Below are positions 8,073 to 19,833 of a stretch of 64,000 nucleotides of DNA, one piece after another (position 1 is the stretch's first letter; the number at the start of each line of letters is the position of its first letter). A model generated the notes under the pieces. It made no database searches. It worked only from the letters and a program-made list of their open reading frames with translations, and had not been told where the DNA came from. The DNA comes from Pseudomonas sp. TH31 (GTDB lineage: Bacteria > Pseudomonadota > Gammaproteobacteria > Pseudomonadales > Pseudomonadaceae), in NCBI RefSeq assembly GCF_016650815.1, contig NZ_JAEKEZ010000006.1, positions 255,501 through 319,500 of the forward strand, written 5' to 3'. The position numbers were made by a program, and so were the translations under genes.

Positions 8073-11000
8073 GGGTTTTGCTCCACAACGCGATGCTTTC
8101 GAGCAACACCGACTCCTGGTACGGCTTGCCGAGGTAGTCGTTGACGCCGATGGCCATGGCACGGTCGCGGTGTTTCTGGCCAGTGCGCGAGGTGATCATG
8201 ATGATCGGCAGGTGCTGCAAGCGTTCGTCGGCACGCACCTGGGTCGCCACTTCAAAACCGTCCATGCGCGGCATTTCGATGTCCAGCAGCATCAGGTCGG
8301 GTATGTGTTCTTCGAGCAGCAGCATGGCGTCGACCCCGTCCTTGGCGGTCAGCACGTTCATGCCGTGGCGCTCAAGCAACCGGCTGGTGACCTTGCGCAC
8401 GGTGACCGAGTCGTCGACCACCAACACCAGCAGCGGCTTGTGCGGCTCAGCCTCAATCCCTTGAGTCACCGGCCGCTGCGGCAGTCGCGCCTGCATGGCG
8501 CGGATCGGCGCCAGCAGGTCGAGAATCAGCACCACCCGGCCGTCCCCGAGGATCGTCGCCCCGGACAAGCCCTGCACCGCCGCAAATTGCGGGCCGAGGC
8601 TTTTGACCACAATCTCGCGGGTGCCGGCCATCGAGTCGACCTGCACCGCGATGTGCCGTTCGTTGCATTGCACCAGCAACACCGGCAGCGGCAGGCTCTG
8701 GCCCAACAGTTTCGGGCGAGTGCTGGTTTTCAGCAGTTCGCCGAGGTAGCACAGTTCATAGTGTTGCCCGGCGTACTTGTAGGTTGGCGGATCGAGCCGG
8801 TAATGCCCTTCCAGTTCATTGGGCAGCACGCGGACGATGCCGTCGATGGTGTTCAGCGGGATCGCGTATTGATCATCAAAGCACTGCACCATCAGCGCCC
8901 GGTTGACCGACACCGTGAACGGCAGGCGAATGCGGAAATGCACGCCCTGCCCCGCCGTCGAGTCGATGCTCATCGTGCCACCGAGTTGCCGCACCTCTTC
9001 ATGCACCACGTCCATGCCGACGCCACGCCCGGAGATCTGGGTGATTTTCTCGGCAGTGGAGAACCCCGGTTGCAGGATGAATTGCAGCACGTCGCGGTCG
9101 CTGATATCGCTGTCGGGCGCCAGCATGCCGCGCTTGATCGCCTTGCGCCGCACCGCGTCCAGCGGCACACCGGCACCGTCGTCGCGGATGTCGAAAATGA
9201 TGTCGCCGCCCTCGCGGGACAAGTCGAGGGTGATCCGCCCCTGGGCCGGTTTACCCGCCGCGATCCGCGCTTCGGTGGATTCCAGACCATGATCCACGGC
9301 GTTACGCAGCATGTGTTCCAGCGGCGCAGCCATGCGTTCCAGCACGTTGCGATCCATTTCGCCTTCAGCGTTGCCGACGACGAACTCCACGTCCTTGCCC
9401 AGTTCGCTGGACACCTGGCGGACGATACGCTTCAAACGCGGCAGCATCCGTTCGAACGGCACCATGCGCGTGCGCATCAGGCCCTCCTGCAATTCGGTGT
9501 TGATGCGGCCCTGCTGTTGCAGCAGGTTTTCCGCGTCCTGATTGCGCCGGTCGAGGGTTTCCTTGAGATCGAGCAAATCGGAGGCGGATTCGAACAGTGC
9601 TCGGGACAGTTGCTGCAATTGCGAATGACGGTCCATTTCCAACGGATCGAACTCTTCGTAGCCCAGGCGTTCGGCTTCGACCTGCTGACGACTGAGAATC
9701 CGCCCCTGGGTTTCGGTGTCGAGGCGACGCAACTGGTCGCGCATCCGCTCGATGGTGGTTTCCATCTCGCTCAGGGCCACTCGGGCATCGTTGACCTGCT
9801 GCTCGATACGGCCACGGAAGATCGAGGTTTCACCGGCCAGGTTGACCAGATCATCGAGCAACTCGGCCGATACCTTGACCATGTCGGCGCCGGCATCAGG
9901 CGCCGGGTTCTCCATTTTGGCGGTGGCTGGCGCGACGACTGGCGCCTCGGGCACCGCCGGATGGCTGAAGTTTTTGATCGCATCGATCAATCGATCCGCT
10001 GGCGGGCAAGGCTGCCCGGCACGAGTAGCGTCAAGCATCTGCGCCAGTCGATCATGGCTGCTTTGCAACAGCGTGAACAGCGCCGCCGCCGGTTGCAGCA
10101 CGCCGGCCGACAGGCCTTCGTAGAGAAACTCCAGTTCGTGGGCCAGGTCGCCAATCGCGGCGATTTCCACCATCCGCGCACCGCCCTTGAGGGTGTGCAG
10201 GTCACGCAGCAGGGTTTCGACTTCCTGACGGCTCGACGGTTCGGCCTGCCAGCGCACCAGCGCTGCGCCGGAGTTTTCGATGATGTCGAAACCTTCCTCG
10301 AGGAAGATCTCCAGCAGCTCCGGGTCGTGGCCGGGCGAATCATGATCGTGCGTCGGTTCGACGGTTTCAGCCGTACCGGCATTGCCCTGGCGGAACGCGC
10401 GTATCGCTTCGATCAGTTCGTTCGGGTCGCCCAGAGGCTTGTGCTTTTGCAATTGTTCAAGCAACACCGCCAGTCGGTCATGACTGGTTTGCAGCAACTG
10501 GGCCAGTGCTTCGCTGTGGCTGTAGCGGCGGTCCACCAGTCCTTCGTAAAGGTTCTCAAGTTCATGAGCCAGGTTACCGACAGGCACGATGTCGGCCATC
10601 CGCGCGCCCCCTTGAGGGTGTGCAAATCCCGCTGCAAGGACGATAGCGGCGCGGCGTTGTCCGGGTCGCTCAACCAGCGCTGCAAAGCCTGGCCGGCGCT
10701 TTCAAGGATATCCACCGCTTCTTCGAGGAAGATCGAAACGATCTCGTCGCTCTGCTCACTCCGAGTCGAGGACTGCGTCATCTCGGCGGTGGCACTGCCC
10801 AGTTCACGAATGCTCAACGTCCGGCTGCCGTCGCTGCGGATCAGGCCCGTGGCCGACGGATCGAGGCTGGTATCGAGCAAATCGCGCAAGGCCCGGACGC
10901 GCTCCGGTTGCGGGCTGACTTCCTGGCCGGCGGCCAGTTCGTCGAGCATGTTGATCAGCGCTTCATGGGCACTTTGCGCTTCATGGAAAAATCCGTTGCT

Positions 11001-13957
11001 GACCGCCAGGCTGCTTTCTTCCACAGCGCCATACAGGTCGAGCAGCGCTTCGCAGAGTTCATCCACCGGGTGCAGGTCGGCGAGGTGCGCGCCTTCGCCG
11101 AGGGTGGTCAATTCATCCAGCAGCGCGCTGAGTTCCTGGCGCTCGCCGGGGTGTTGCTGCCAACCGCGCAGCAGGCTTTCGGCATCCAGCAGGATGTCCA
11201 TGCCCTGGGCCAGGAAGTTGTTGACCAGTTGTGGATCACGCTTGATCCGCAAGCCGCGGTTTGGCGCGGTGAGAATGGAATGCAGGTGTTCTTCCAGCAA
11301 CTCGTGGGTGCGTTCGATCAACGAACGGGCACCAGGAATTTCGCCCAGCGGATCAGTCTTGAGTTGGCGCAATCCGAGGCGGAACAGCCCTTCGGCCTCC
11401 AGCAGCAACTCGACTTCATCCAGGTCCAGGGCGATCAGGTGCGCCTTGTACTCGCGGGCCAGTTGATCCAGCGGCGCCGCCAGTTCGACAATCGGCAACA
11501 CACCGGCCATCGAGGCGCTGCCCTTGAGCGTATGCAAGGCACGCTGCAACTCGTCGCTGGCTTGCAGCGGTACATGTTCGGCGGCCTGATCGAGAAAACG
11601 ATTGAGGCTGGCGAGATGGGTTTCGGCCTCTTTGCGGAAGATCTCCAGCAACAACGGATCAAGGGCGGCGACGTCTTGCGTGTCCTCATCCGACAGCGCC
11701 TCATCGCCCTTGGCCAAGGCGTGCGCCCGAGCGGCCAAGCGGTCTACATCGTCGCGTTGACGCTGGGCATTGGCGGCAAATTCGGCCACCAGTTCCGGCA
11801 GCAGGTCCAGCGCATCGTTCAGCAATTGCTGCACCGCGGGCCCCGGTTCGACGCTGTGCTCCAGCACCCGGTTCAACAGGTTTTCCATCGCCCAGGCCAA
11901 TTCGCCCAGCACCAGCGCGCGGACCATCCGGCCACTGCCCTTCAAGGTGTGGAAGGCCCGGCGCAGCTCACTTAATGCGCCTGTGTGATCAGCATTGGCC
12001 GGCCAGCGCGGCAGGTATTCGCGCAAGACTTCCAGGACTTCGTCAGTTTCTTCGAGGAAGACGTCCCGTAGTTCATCGTCCACCGGTTCTTCGCCCGACG
12101 GCGGCGGCAACAGGCTGCCCGGGGTGTTCAGGGCGGGCGGATTGACGGCGCAAACCGGGCTGGCCAGCACAGCGGCCAACGACTGCAAGGTATCGGGATC
12201 GTCCAGTTCCTGCAGATCCTGCATGACCTGGGCTTCATTGGGACTGAGCACGTCTTCGAGCACCGGCACCCGTTTTTCGCTGGGGAAGAACCCGAGCGCT
12301 GCCAGGCTCTTTTGCGCCACGTCGAGCAGTTGTTCGCCGGACGTTTGCGGGTCGTCGTTGAGCCGCTCCAGGTAATATTCGATGCTGGTGATGACGTCGG
12401 CCAGGCGGTCCAGTTGCTGCCAACCGGGATGATCGGTGTCCACCAGCAGGTGTTCGCGAATGAAGCCGTTGCACGCTTCGATCAGGCTCGCGGCACGGCT
12501 CAGCGGAATCATCGCCAGCGCACCGCGCACCTGGGTCAGCAACGCCGGCAACGGCTGGAGTTGCTGGCGATCCCAGTCGGCGTCGATGTAGTCGACGATC
12601 ATGTCCTTGGCTTGTTGCAGGCAGATGCGTGCTTCACGGATCACGATCTGGTGGATCTGGGTCAGGTCGATGGTCGGCAGGCGACTTTCTTCCTGGCTCT
12701 CCGTTTCCACGGTGCCGACCATCCCGGCCAGCGTCGCTTCGACGTAGAGCAAGGCGCCGGCCACGTCCATCAGGATCGCGTCGTTGGGTTCGCGCTGACC
12801 CTGGGCGAGGCTCAGCAGCACCGCCAGTTGATCGATGATGACTTTGCGCGGCTGGCCGAAACCGAGCACCGCCAGGGTATCGGCGATTTGCCGCAGCGGC
12901 GCCAGCAGGCTTTCGAGGTCCGAGGTGTGCTGGCGGTCGCTGCGCACAAACAGGTCCAGGCGCTCCTTGACCCGCACCAGCTCTTCGCACAGGGCGCAGA
13001 GCACCGAGCGCATGGCGTCGCGGTCAGGGCCGGCCAGCCGTGCGCGTTCTTCGTCGACCATCGCGCTGTCGGGCAGCGCATCGTCCAGTCCGTAGCGATC
13101 TTTCATGGTCAGCATCTGCCCGGTGGGATGTTCGGCTTTGGCAATGTAGAACAACAAGCTTTTGAACAGCTCTGGCGGTGGCGCCTGATTGACGCCGGAC
13201 ATGCCCTGTTCCAGCAAGCGTTTGAGTTCTTTGTCGGCGTCCTTGAACAGGCTGCGAAGCGCCGGACTGTTGGCAATCGAGCCACCGCGCATGCCGTCGA
13301 CCAGCGCCGAAGCGACCTGCCACAACGGGCTCAGAGGCGCGTCACTGCACAACGCTTCAAGCCTGGCGAAGACTTTGGTCAGGTAGTCGAGATTGGTCTC
13401 GCCATCCTGTTCACGCAATAAACCGACCAGCGCCATCTGCAATATCTGCCGCAACTTGCGCAGCACATTGGGTAATTGCGCCGGCTCCAGCAGCGCCAGG
13501 GCTTTCTCGTCCAACGCTGGCAAATGCGGCAGTTGCGGGCTGAACAGGCTGGTTTCCGACAGCAGACCTTCACCCGGGCACTGCGCAGATCGTTGATCAG
13601 CGGCAGCACCACCAGCGGCAAGTCACGTCGGGCGCCCTGCACCCGGTCGAGGTAGATCGGCAGTTGTCCCAGTGCCTGTCTTAACAGGTGGATGGCTTCA
13701 TCGCGATGATTGACACGGTTTTGTTGCAAGGCGGCGGTCAGTTGTTCCATTTCTTCGGCGAGCAGGGCCGCGCCGTAGAACTCGACCATCTGCAAACTGC
13801 CGTGAACCTGATGGATACACACCAGGCACTCGTCCAGCGCAGATGTCGCCTGCGGGTCATCCAGCAAGGTTTCCAGTGCCTGATGAGCCTGCTTCAGCGT
13901 TTCGGCAATCTCGCCCTTGACCCACTCGAGGGCCACATAGTCGTGCCGATCACCCAT
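8065..13957 (-). CDS. chpA: Chemotaxis histidine kinase ChpA, hybrid with receiver domain; two frameshifts
   Basis: ChpA is the CheA-type kinase that controls type IV pili and twitching. Three segments in different frames join near 13573-13578 (expected CCCCGGG) and at the C-run 10607-10611 (expected one more C), giving about 1964 residues. Four phosphotransfer motifs with histidine are seen (HTLKGS near residues 669 and 809, HTLKGG near 1113 and 1254), plus a degenerate copy without histidine (TTLGEGAHLADL). Then follow an ATPase domain (NAVDHGLES, GRGVGMDVV), a CheW-like domain and a receiver domain with DDSVTVRK and the phospho-acceptor region LLDIEMPRMDG near residue 1894. It is shorter than the P. 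aeruginosa protein, which has more phosphotransfer domains. The start MGDRHDYVALEW matches the family. Confidence 0.9.
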
Positions 13958-14006
13958 AACCACTCCAATCCCCACTTCACTCAAAATGCAGTCGCCCGCA
14001 GGCGGT

Positions 14007-16064
14007 TCAAGCTTTGTCCGTGGCCTCGGCCGGCGCGGTCGGCAAGGTGAAACCCGATACCGAGCGCCGCAGCTGGCTGGCCATTTTTGCCAGGTTGCCG
14101 ATGCTTTCGGCCGTCGCCGTGGAGCCGGACGAAGTCTGCGTGGTGATCTGCTGGATCACGTTCATCGTCAGGGAAATCTGCCCGGCCGACGATGTCTGTT
14201 GCTGCGCGGCGTTGGAAATACTCTGGATCAGTGCCGCCAGGGTCTTCGAAACGCCTTCAATTTCTTCCAGAGCCACACCGGCATCCTGCGCCAACCGCGC
14301 ACCGCGCACCACCTCGGTGGTGGTCTGCTCCATCGAGATCACCGCTTCATTAGTATCGGTCTGGATCGCCCGCACCAGGGTTTCAATTTGTCGGGTCGCA
14401 GCGGACGAGCGCTCGGCCAGGCGCTGCACTTCGTCCGCCACCACGGCAAACCCGCGCCCGGCATCACCGGCCATCGAGGCCTGGATCGCCGCGTTGAGGG
14501 CGAGGATGTTGGTCTGGTCGGCAATGTCGTCGATCAGGCTGACGATGTCGCCGATTTCCTGGGAAGACTCGCCCAGACGCTTGATCCGTTTGGCGGTGTC
14601 CTGGATCTGCTCGCGGATGTTATCCATGCCGTGGATGGTGTTGTGCACCACCTCGTTGCCCTTGTTGGCGATTTCCACCGAACGCTCGGCCACCGCCGAA
14701 GACTCGGCGGCGTTGGCCGAGACTTGATCGATGGACTGCGCCATGTCGTTGATCGCCGTGGAAGCTTCGCAAATCTGCTGCGCCTGATGCTCCGAGGCCT
14801 GGGCCAGGTGCATGGCAGTGGCCTGGGTTTCCTGCACGGCGGCGGCGACCTGGCCGGCGGTGAGGTTGATGGTCGCCACCAGGTCGCGCAATTGGTCCAC
14901 GGAATAGTTGATCGAGTCGGCGATGGTCCCGGTGAAGTCTTCAGTCACTGAAGCGGTCACGGTCAGGTCGCCGTCGGCCAGGTCTTCGATTTCGTCGAGC
15001 AGGCGCATGATCGCGTTCTGGTTGCGCTCGTTCTTCTCGGCGGTTTCCTGGAGCTGACGATTGGTTTCGCGGACCATCACCAGGCCGATAAGGATGATCG
15101 ACATCAGCGCCAGCAAGCCCAGTACATAGCCGCCGATGGTGTCGGTGCTGCGCCCGCCCGCGAGGTTTTCGAAACCGCTGGCCAGGTGCGAGGCTTCGTC
15201 GAGCAGGGTTTGCGACAGGGTGAAGATAGTGGTCGCCGATTCGCGAACCTTGAACAGCTCCGGCGAGGTTTCGAGGATTTCATCCACCGAGCCCGAGACG
15301 AATTCGAACAGCTCGGCAATTTCGCTCAGTCGGGCGCGTGCATCCTTGTCTTCGACCTGGCTGATTTTCAACGCCGGGTTGCCCTGGAGCATGCCGTTGA
15401 GCACCTGGCCGAACCGCGCCGCATCGCGACCGAAGGCGTCGGCGGCCTGTTGCGAGTTTTCGTCGCCGGACAACACCGTGTTCACCGCACCCAGAATCCG
15501 CTCAGCCAACAACGACTGACGCTGAGCCAGCACCACCTGGGCCGCCGGGGCGCCGCGCTGGAGGAGGATCTCGACGACCTTCTCGTACTCCACCTGCAAC
15601 TGCGGCACGGTTTCGGCCAGGGTCGCGGCGACTTGATGCAGGGACAGTACGGTCTGCTCACTGGAGAGAATGGCATCGGTATTTTTCAGCAGGCGCTCCC
15701 AGTCCAGCTGCACGGCGCGCATTTCCGGGCGCACGGTGGACGGGGCTGGCGGCAGGCCGGTGCTCGAATCGCCTTTTTTCAGGTAACCCCAGCGCTGGGC
15801 AAAGTCGTTGCGCGCATCGCCGAGCAACTTGAACGCGGCAGCCTTGCCGGCAGCGGCTTCGGTGGCGTTCTTGGCGATGCGCTGGGACAGCACGCGCAGC
15901 TCTCCGGCGTGACCGATGTACTGTTTGTCGTAGGTTGCCTGGGTGTTGAGGTGAGCGAAGTTGGCGAACAGCAGCATGATGAAGACGATCAGCGCGATAA
16001 ACAGCACGATAATCTGCGAACGGCTGCGCGATCCTTCTGGCTTGCCTGTTTTTGCTTTTGTCAT
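14007..16064 (-). CDS. pilJ: Methyl-accepting chemotaxis protein PilJ
   Basis: PilJ (685 aa) is the transmembrane receptor of the Pil-Chp pathway. A first membrane segment lies at about residues 17-37 and a second at about 312-330 ([19 protein letters not shown]), enclosing a periplasmic PilJ-type sensor region. A HAMP-like linker and a long coiled coil follow, with the signalling tip around [18 protein letters not shown] near residue 510. The gene lies directly upstream of chpA, with no pilK methyltransferase gene between them, which is the place it has in P. aeruginosa. Confidence 0.94.
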   Translation of the reverse strand: MTKAKTGKPEGSRSRSQIIVLFIALIVFIMLLFANFAHLNTQATYDKQYIGHAGELRVLSQRIAKNATEAAAGKAAAFKLLGDARNDFAQRWGYLKKGDSSTGLPPAPSTVRPEMRAVQLDWERLLKNTDAILSSEQTVLSLHQVAATLAETVPQLQVEYEKVVEILLQRGAPAAQVVLAQRQSLLAERILGAVNTVLSGDENSQQAADAFGRDAARFGQVLNGMLQGNPALKISQVEDKDARARLSEIAELFEFVSGSVDEILETSPELFKVRESATTIFTLSQTLLDEASHLASGFENLAGGRSTDTIGGYVLGLLALMSIILIGLVMVRETNRQLQETAEKNERNQNAIMRLLDEIEDLADGDLTVTASVTEDFTGTIADSINYSVDQLRDLVATINLTAGQVAAAVQETQATAMHLAQASEHQAQQICEASTAINDMAQSIDQVSANAAESSAVAERSVEIANKGNEVVHNTIHGMDNIREQIQDTAKRIKRLGESSQEIGDIVSLIDDIADQTNILALNAAIQASMAGDAGRGFAVVADEVQRLAERSSAATRQIETLVRAIQTDTNEAVISMEQTTTEVVRGARLAQDAGVALEEIEGVSKTLAALIQSISNAAQQQTSSAGQISLTMNVIQQITTQTSSGSTATAESIGNLAKMASQLRRSVSGFTLPTAPAEATDKA

Positions 16065-16129
16065 CAGTCCTCGCCTGAACAGCTGAATTATCTGTGGCCG
16101 CCAATCACTCGACGCCTACGCGGTTCCTT

Positions 16130-16260
16130 GTAGCAGCTGGCGTAGCCTGCGTCCGGCCGCGAAGCGGTCGTAAACCCTGGCGCCGCGGTGTATCTGGAAA
16201 ACTGCGGGGCCTGATCATGCGAGGGCTTCGCCCTCGAACGCAGCCTTCGGCAGCTGCTAC
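16130..16260. repeat. REP-like inverted repeat between pilI and pilJ
   Basis: Imperfect inverted arms, GTAGCAGCTGGCGTAGCCTG at 16130 and its counterpart CAGCCTTCGGCAGCTGCTAC ending at 16260, enclose a central part with short palindromes (CCGCGAAGCGG, GAGGGCTTCGCCCTC). It occupies most of the 217-bp gap between pilI and pilJ. A closely similar element lies at 19834-19964 after tonB. It may separate expression of pilGHI from pilJ-chpA. Confidence 0.7.
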
Positions 16261-16281
16261 AGAAGAGCAACGCGTTCGGAC

Positions 16282-16821
16282 CTACACCGCGACGTTCATG
16301 AAGCCCTGCGACTGCGCCAGCGCAAACGGGCTGAACACTTGCCAGCTCTGCTCACGCTGGAACCGGCCTTTGACGAAAGCACCGATCGGGCCGTTCAGCT
16401 CGTTCGGCGGCACCGGCTCCAGGCTGTCCTGGGCAAAGTGCTGCAAACCGTAGACTTCATCGACCATCAACCCGGCAAACACATCGTTGTATTCCACCAC
16501 CAGCACCCGCCGCTGCTTGCGCACCACTGACAGCTCATGACCAAAGAAGCCGCACATATCCATGATCGGCAACAACCGCCCACGCAGGTTGGCCACGCCC
16601 TTGACCCAGGGCTTGACCCCCGGCAGCTGGGTGAAGCGCGGTTCATGCAGGACTTCGCTGACTTCGCCCATCGGCGCGACATACCAGTGCTCGCCCAGGC
16701 GAAAACCGATGCCGCTCCAGCTGTCCTGTCGGGTCGGCTGGGACGGCAAGTCTGCCGCCAGCACGCGACAACGCTGGTCAATCTGCAGCAGCAGTTCGAA
16801 TGCCGTCAGCGACTCGGTCAT
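16282..16821 (-). CDS. pilI: CheW-like adaptor PilI
   Basis: PilI (179 aa) is a CheW-family adaptor coupling the receptor PilJ to the kinase ChpA. A single CheW domain is visible, with the segments FRLGEHWYVAPMGEVSEVL near residue 41 and VKGVANLRGRLLPIMDM near residue 73. Its ATG is 10 bp after the pilH stop, consistent with a pilG-pilH-pilI transcription unit. The protein is of normal length and intact, unlike the other CheW-like gene here, chpC. Confidence 0.93.
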   Translation of the reverse strand: MTESLTAFELLLQIDQRCRVLAADLPSQPTRQDSWSGIGFRLGEHWYVAPMGEVSEVLHEPRFTQLPGVKPWVKGVANLRGRLLPIMDMCGFFGHELSVVRKQRRVLVVEYNDVFAGLMVDEVYGLQHFAQDSLEPVPPNELNGPIGAFVKGRFQREQSWQVFSPFALAQSQGFMNVAV

Positions 16822-16831
16822 GGCCGCACGA

Positions 16832-17197
16832 TCAACCGGCCAGCACGTTGTTCAGGGTTTTGATCAGGGTTTCTTCATCGACCGGTTTGGTCAGGTAGTC
16901 CTTGGCGCCCTGGCGCGTGCCCCAGACCTTGTCGGTTTCCTGATCCTTGGTGGTGATGATGATGACCGGGATGTGCCCGGTTTCCGGGTCTTTGGTCAAC
17001 TGACGGGTCGCCTGAAAACCGTTGAGGCCGGGCATGACGATGTCCATCAGCACGGCGTCGGGTTTTTCCTGACGGGCCAGGGCCACGCCATCGGCGCCGT
17101 TTTCGGCTTTCAACACTTCATGACCGTGCTTTTCCAGCATGCCGGTCAGTTTGTACATTTCGGTCGGCGAATCATCGACGATCAGAATACGTGCCAT
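16832..17197 (-). CDS. pilH: Response regulator PilH
   Basis: PilH (121 aa) is a stand-alone CheY-like receiver. Receiver residues are clear: acidic pair in ILIVDDSPTEMYK, phospho-acceptor Asp in AVLMDIVMPGLNG, and the conserved Lys in DYLTKP. In P. aeruginosa PilH acts opposite to PilG, favouring pilus retraction or damping signalling. I start at the ATG giving MARILIVDD; a second ATG four codons earlier is possible but does not match the family. It follows pilG by about 60 bp. Confidence 0.94.
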   Translation of the reverse strand: MARILIVDDSPTEMYKLTGMLEKHGHEVLKAENGADGVALARQEKPDAVLMDIVMPGLNGFQATRQLTKDPETGHIPVIIITTKDQETDKVWGTRQGAKDYLTKPVDEETLIKTLNNVLAG

Positions 17198-17257
17198 GGT
17201 CTTCCCCATTCTTCTTGTCGACGCCGGGCCCGCTGGCCGAGCGTCACTGTGCGTGTC

Positions 17258-17662
17258 CTACTGCGGCAAAACGGCGGCAAAGCCCGGTACATGGGCCTGG
17301 ATCGCGTTCAGCAGTTCTTCCTTGCTGAAAGGCTTGGTCAAAAACTGGTCGGAGCCGACGATGCGCCCCTTGGCCTTGTCGAACAGCCCGTCCTTGGACG
17401 ACAGCATAATCACTGGCGTGGACTTGAACGCACTGTTGTTCTTGATTAAAGCGCAGGTCTGATAACCATCCAGGCGCGGCATCATGATGTCGACAAAGAT
17501 AATGCCGGGGTGATGGTCGGCAATCTTGGCCAGCGCATCGAAACCATCGATGGCGGTGATCACTTCACAGCCCACGTTCTTCAACAGCGTTTCGGCGGTG
17601 CGGCGAATCGTCTTCGAATCGTCGATCACCATGACCTTCAAGGCGCTGGAATGCTGTTCCAT
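17258..17662 (-). CDS. pilG: Response regulator PilG
   Basis: PilG (134 aa) is the CheY-like receiver that promotes pilus extension and, in P. aeruginosa, cAMP signalling. The receiver motifs are VMVIDDSKTIRRTAE, phospho-acceptor region IIFVDIMMPRLDG, and the conserved Lys in FLTKPFSKEEL. The start MEQHSSALKV matches the P. aeruginosa protein and was preferred over an ATG 10 codons upstream. It is the first gene of the cluster; promoter sequences must lie in the 224-bp gap to the divergent gshB. Confidence 0.94.
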   Translation of the reverse strand: MEQHSSALKVMVIDDSKTIRRTAETLLKNVGCEVITAIDGFDALAKIADHHPGIIFVDIMMPRLDGYQTCALIKNNSAFKSTPVIMLSSKDGLFDKAKGRIVGSDQFLTKPFSKEELLNAIQAHVPGFAAVLPQ

Positions 17663-17886
17663 AAATGCTCTACCGTCGCCTTTGCGAATCAATTTGTCCG
17701 TTTGACGGCTCGAAACCCTTGATACTCAAGGGCCAGCACCATATGGCAGCCTTTTTAGCACAGTCTCCAAATCCAATCTATCGGGCGACCTTTGCGGTGG
17801 TTTTTCCTTGACCGGGAACACACTCAGCGCCACTCTGACGCCACTTTTTCTGGCCTTGCGCCTACCCAAATTTCGAGGAAATACCC

Positions 17887-18840
17887 ATGAGCGTTCGCGT
17901 CGGGATTGTCATGGACCCAATCGCCAGCATCTCCTATAAAAAGGATAGCTCGCTGGCCATGCTGCTGGCCGCGCAAAAGCGCGGCTGGGAACTGTTCTAT
18001 ATGGAACAGCGGGATTTGTACCAGGGCGAAGGTGAAGCACGGGCGCGGATGCGGCCACTGAAGGTCTTCGCCAACCCGCAAAAGTGGTTCGAGCTGGAAG
18101 CCGAGACCGATGCGTTGCTGAGCGATCTGGACGTGATCCTGATGCGCAAGGATCCGCCGTTCGACATGGAATTCGTCTACTCCACGTATCTGCTGGAGCA
18201 AGCCGAGCGCGCGGGCGTGCTGGTGGTCAACAAGCCGCAAAGCCTGCGCGACTGCAACGAAAAGCTGTTCGCCACACTGTTCCCGCAGTGCACGCCGCCG
18301 ACCGTGGTCAGCCGCCGCGCCGACGTGCTGCGTGAATTCGCCGCCAAGCACGGCGACGTGATCCTCAAGCCGCTGGACGGCATGGGTGGCACCTCGATCT
18401 TCCGTCACCGCGTGGGTGATCCGAACCTGTCGGTCATCCTCGAAACCCTGACCGCGCTGGGCACCCAGCAGATCATGGGCCAGGCTTACCTGCCGGCAAT
18501 CAAGGATGGCGACAAGCGCATCCTGATGATCGACGGCGAGCCGGTGGATTACTGCCTGGCGCGGATTCCTGCCGCTGGCGAAACCCGTGGCAACCTGGCC
18601 GCCGGTGGCCGTGGCGAAGCCCGACCGCTGACCGACAAGGATCGCTGGATTGCCGCCCAAGTCGGCCCGACCCTGCGCGAGAAAGGCCTGCTGTTCGTCG
18701 GCCTGGACGTGATCGGCGAAAGCCTGACCGAAATCAACGTCACCAGCCCGACCTGCATTCGCGAGATTGATAACGCGTTTGGCACCGACATCGGCGGCCT
18801 GTTGATGGATGCCATCGATCAGAAGCTCAAGGCCCGTTGA
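17887..18840 (+). CDS. gshB: Glutathione synthetase
   Basis: GshB (317 aa) joins gamma-glutamylcysteine and glycine with ATP to make glutathione in the cytoplasm. The N-terminus MSVRVGIVMDPIASISYKKD is typical, and the ATP-grasp fold shows in DVILKPLDGMGGTSIFR near residue 157 and NVTSPTCIREID near residue 280. It is transcribed divergently from pilG, as in P. aeruginosa, and is followed closely by tonB. Length and motifs are complete. Confidence 0.97.
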   Translation: MSVRVGIVMDPIASISYKKDSSLAMLLAAQKRGWELFYMEQRDLYQGEGEARARMRPLKVFANPQKWFELEAETDALLSDLDVILMRKDPPFDMEFVYSTYLLEQAERAGVLVVNKPQSLRDCNEKLFATLFPQCTPPTVVSRRADVLREFAAKHGDVILKPLDGMGGTSIFRHRVGDPNLSVILETLTALGTQQIMGQAYLPAIKDGDKRILMIDGEPVDYCLARIPAAGETRGNLAAGGRGEARPLTDKDRWIAAQVGPTLREKGLLFVGLDVIGESLTEINVTSPTCIREIDNAFGTDIGGLLMDAIDQKLKAR

Positions 18841-18917
18841 TATAGAACAGCCAAGGTGAATCCAACATTGCGTTATCATGCGCGGCCTGTGAAAAACGCG
18901 ATGTTGGTTTTCTTGTC

Positions 18918-19817
18918 ATGACGCTCCCGTCCGATCTGCCCGCTGAACTCGCCCATCGTGGCGTGCGCCCGGCCGATCGCCTCGGTTTTACCCTGTTTCT
19001 GGCAGCGCTGATTCACCTGGCCTTGCTGTTGGGCGTCGGGTTCACCATGGTCGAACCCAAGCAAATCAGCAAAACCCTGGAAATCACCCTCGCCACTTTC
19101 AAAAGCGAAACCAAGCCGAAAAAAGCTGATTTCCTCGCTCAAGACAATCAGCAAGGCAGCGGCACCCTGGATAAGAAGGCGATTCCCAAGACCACCGAGG
19201 TCGCGCCGTTCCAGGACACCAAGGTGCAAAAAGTCACCCCGCCGCCGGCCGCCAAGCCTGAAGTACAGGCCGCCGCGCCCAAGGCTGCCGTGACGACCAT
19301 CGCGCCGAAGCCGAAAAAAGCCGTCGCCAAAAACGAAGAACCCAAGACTGAACCCAAACCCGCCGTGGCCGCGCCGACGTTCGACAGCTCGCAACTGTCC
19401 AGCGACATCGCCAGCCTCGAAGCGGAACTGGCCAACGAACAACAGCTGTACGCCAAACGCCCGCGTATCCACCGTTTGAGCGCGGCCTCGACCATGCGTG
19501 ACAAGGGCGCCTGGTATAAGGACGAATGGCGCAAGAAAGTCGAGCGCATCGGCAACCTCAATTACCCCGACGAAGCACGGCGCAAGCAGATCTACGGCAA
19601 TTTGCGGCTGATGGTTTCGATCAACAGCGACGGTTCGCTGTTTGAAGTGCTGGTGCTGGAGTCGTCCGGGCAACCGTTGCTGGATCAGGCAGCGCAGCGG
19701 ATTGTGCGGCTCGCGGCGCCGTTTGCACCGTTTACCGGGGATTTGTCGGATGTCGACCGGCTGGAAATCATCCGCACGTGGAAGTTTGCCCGTGGGGACA
19801 AGTTGTCGAGTAATTAG
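18918..19817 (+). CDS. TonB family energy transducer (TonB3 type)
   Basis: A 299-residue TonB-like protein. A single membrane anchor lies near residues 24-45 (FTLFLAALIHLALLLGVGF). A Lys/Pro/Ala-rich periplasmic spacer follows to about residue 150, then a TonB C-terminal domain (YPDEARRKQIYGNLRLMVSI...). TonB proteins pass proton-motive energy from ExbB/ExbD to outer-membrane receptors. No exbBD genes are adjacent. Its place between gshB and algH corresponds to P. aeruginosa tonB3, which has been linked to twitching motility, so a role with the adjacent Pil-Chp genes is possible but inferred. Confidence 0.85.
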   Translation: MTLPSDLPAELAHRGVRPADRLGFTLFLAALIHLALLLGVGFTMVEPKQISKTLEITLATFKSETKPKKADFLAQDNQQGSGTLDKKAIPKTTEVAPFQDTKVQKVTPPPAAKPEVQAAAPKAAVTTIAPKPKKAVAKNEEPKTEPKPAVAAPTFDSSQLSSDIASLEAELANEQQLYAKRPRIHRLSAASTMRDKGAWYKDEWRKKVERIGNLNYPDEARRKQIYGNLRLMVSINSDGSLFEVLVLESSGQPLLDQAAQRIVRLAAPFAPFTGDLSDVDRLEIIRTWKFARGDKLSSN

Positions 19818-19833
19818 GGGGCACGCGGTCTGT

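Noticed and set aside
8071..11466. 1131-codon open frame on the plus strand opposite chpA
   Set aside because: Despite its length its composition is that of an antisense frame in high-GC DNA, and the minus strand shows kinase, CheW and receiver motifs in order.
12312..13421. 369-codon frame on the plus strand opposite the N-terminal half of chpA
   Set aside because: Same reasoning; no start site with a ribosome binding sequence and no recognisable domain.
17663..17886. Small gene between pilG and gshB
   Set aside because: No frame with a credible start, ribosome site or coding composition; it is most likely the divergent promoter region.
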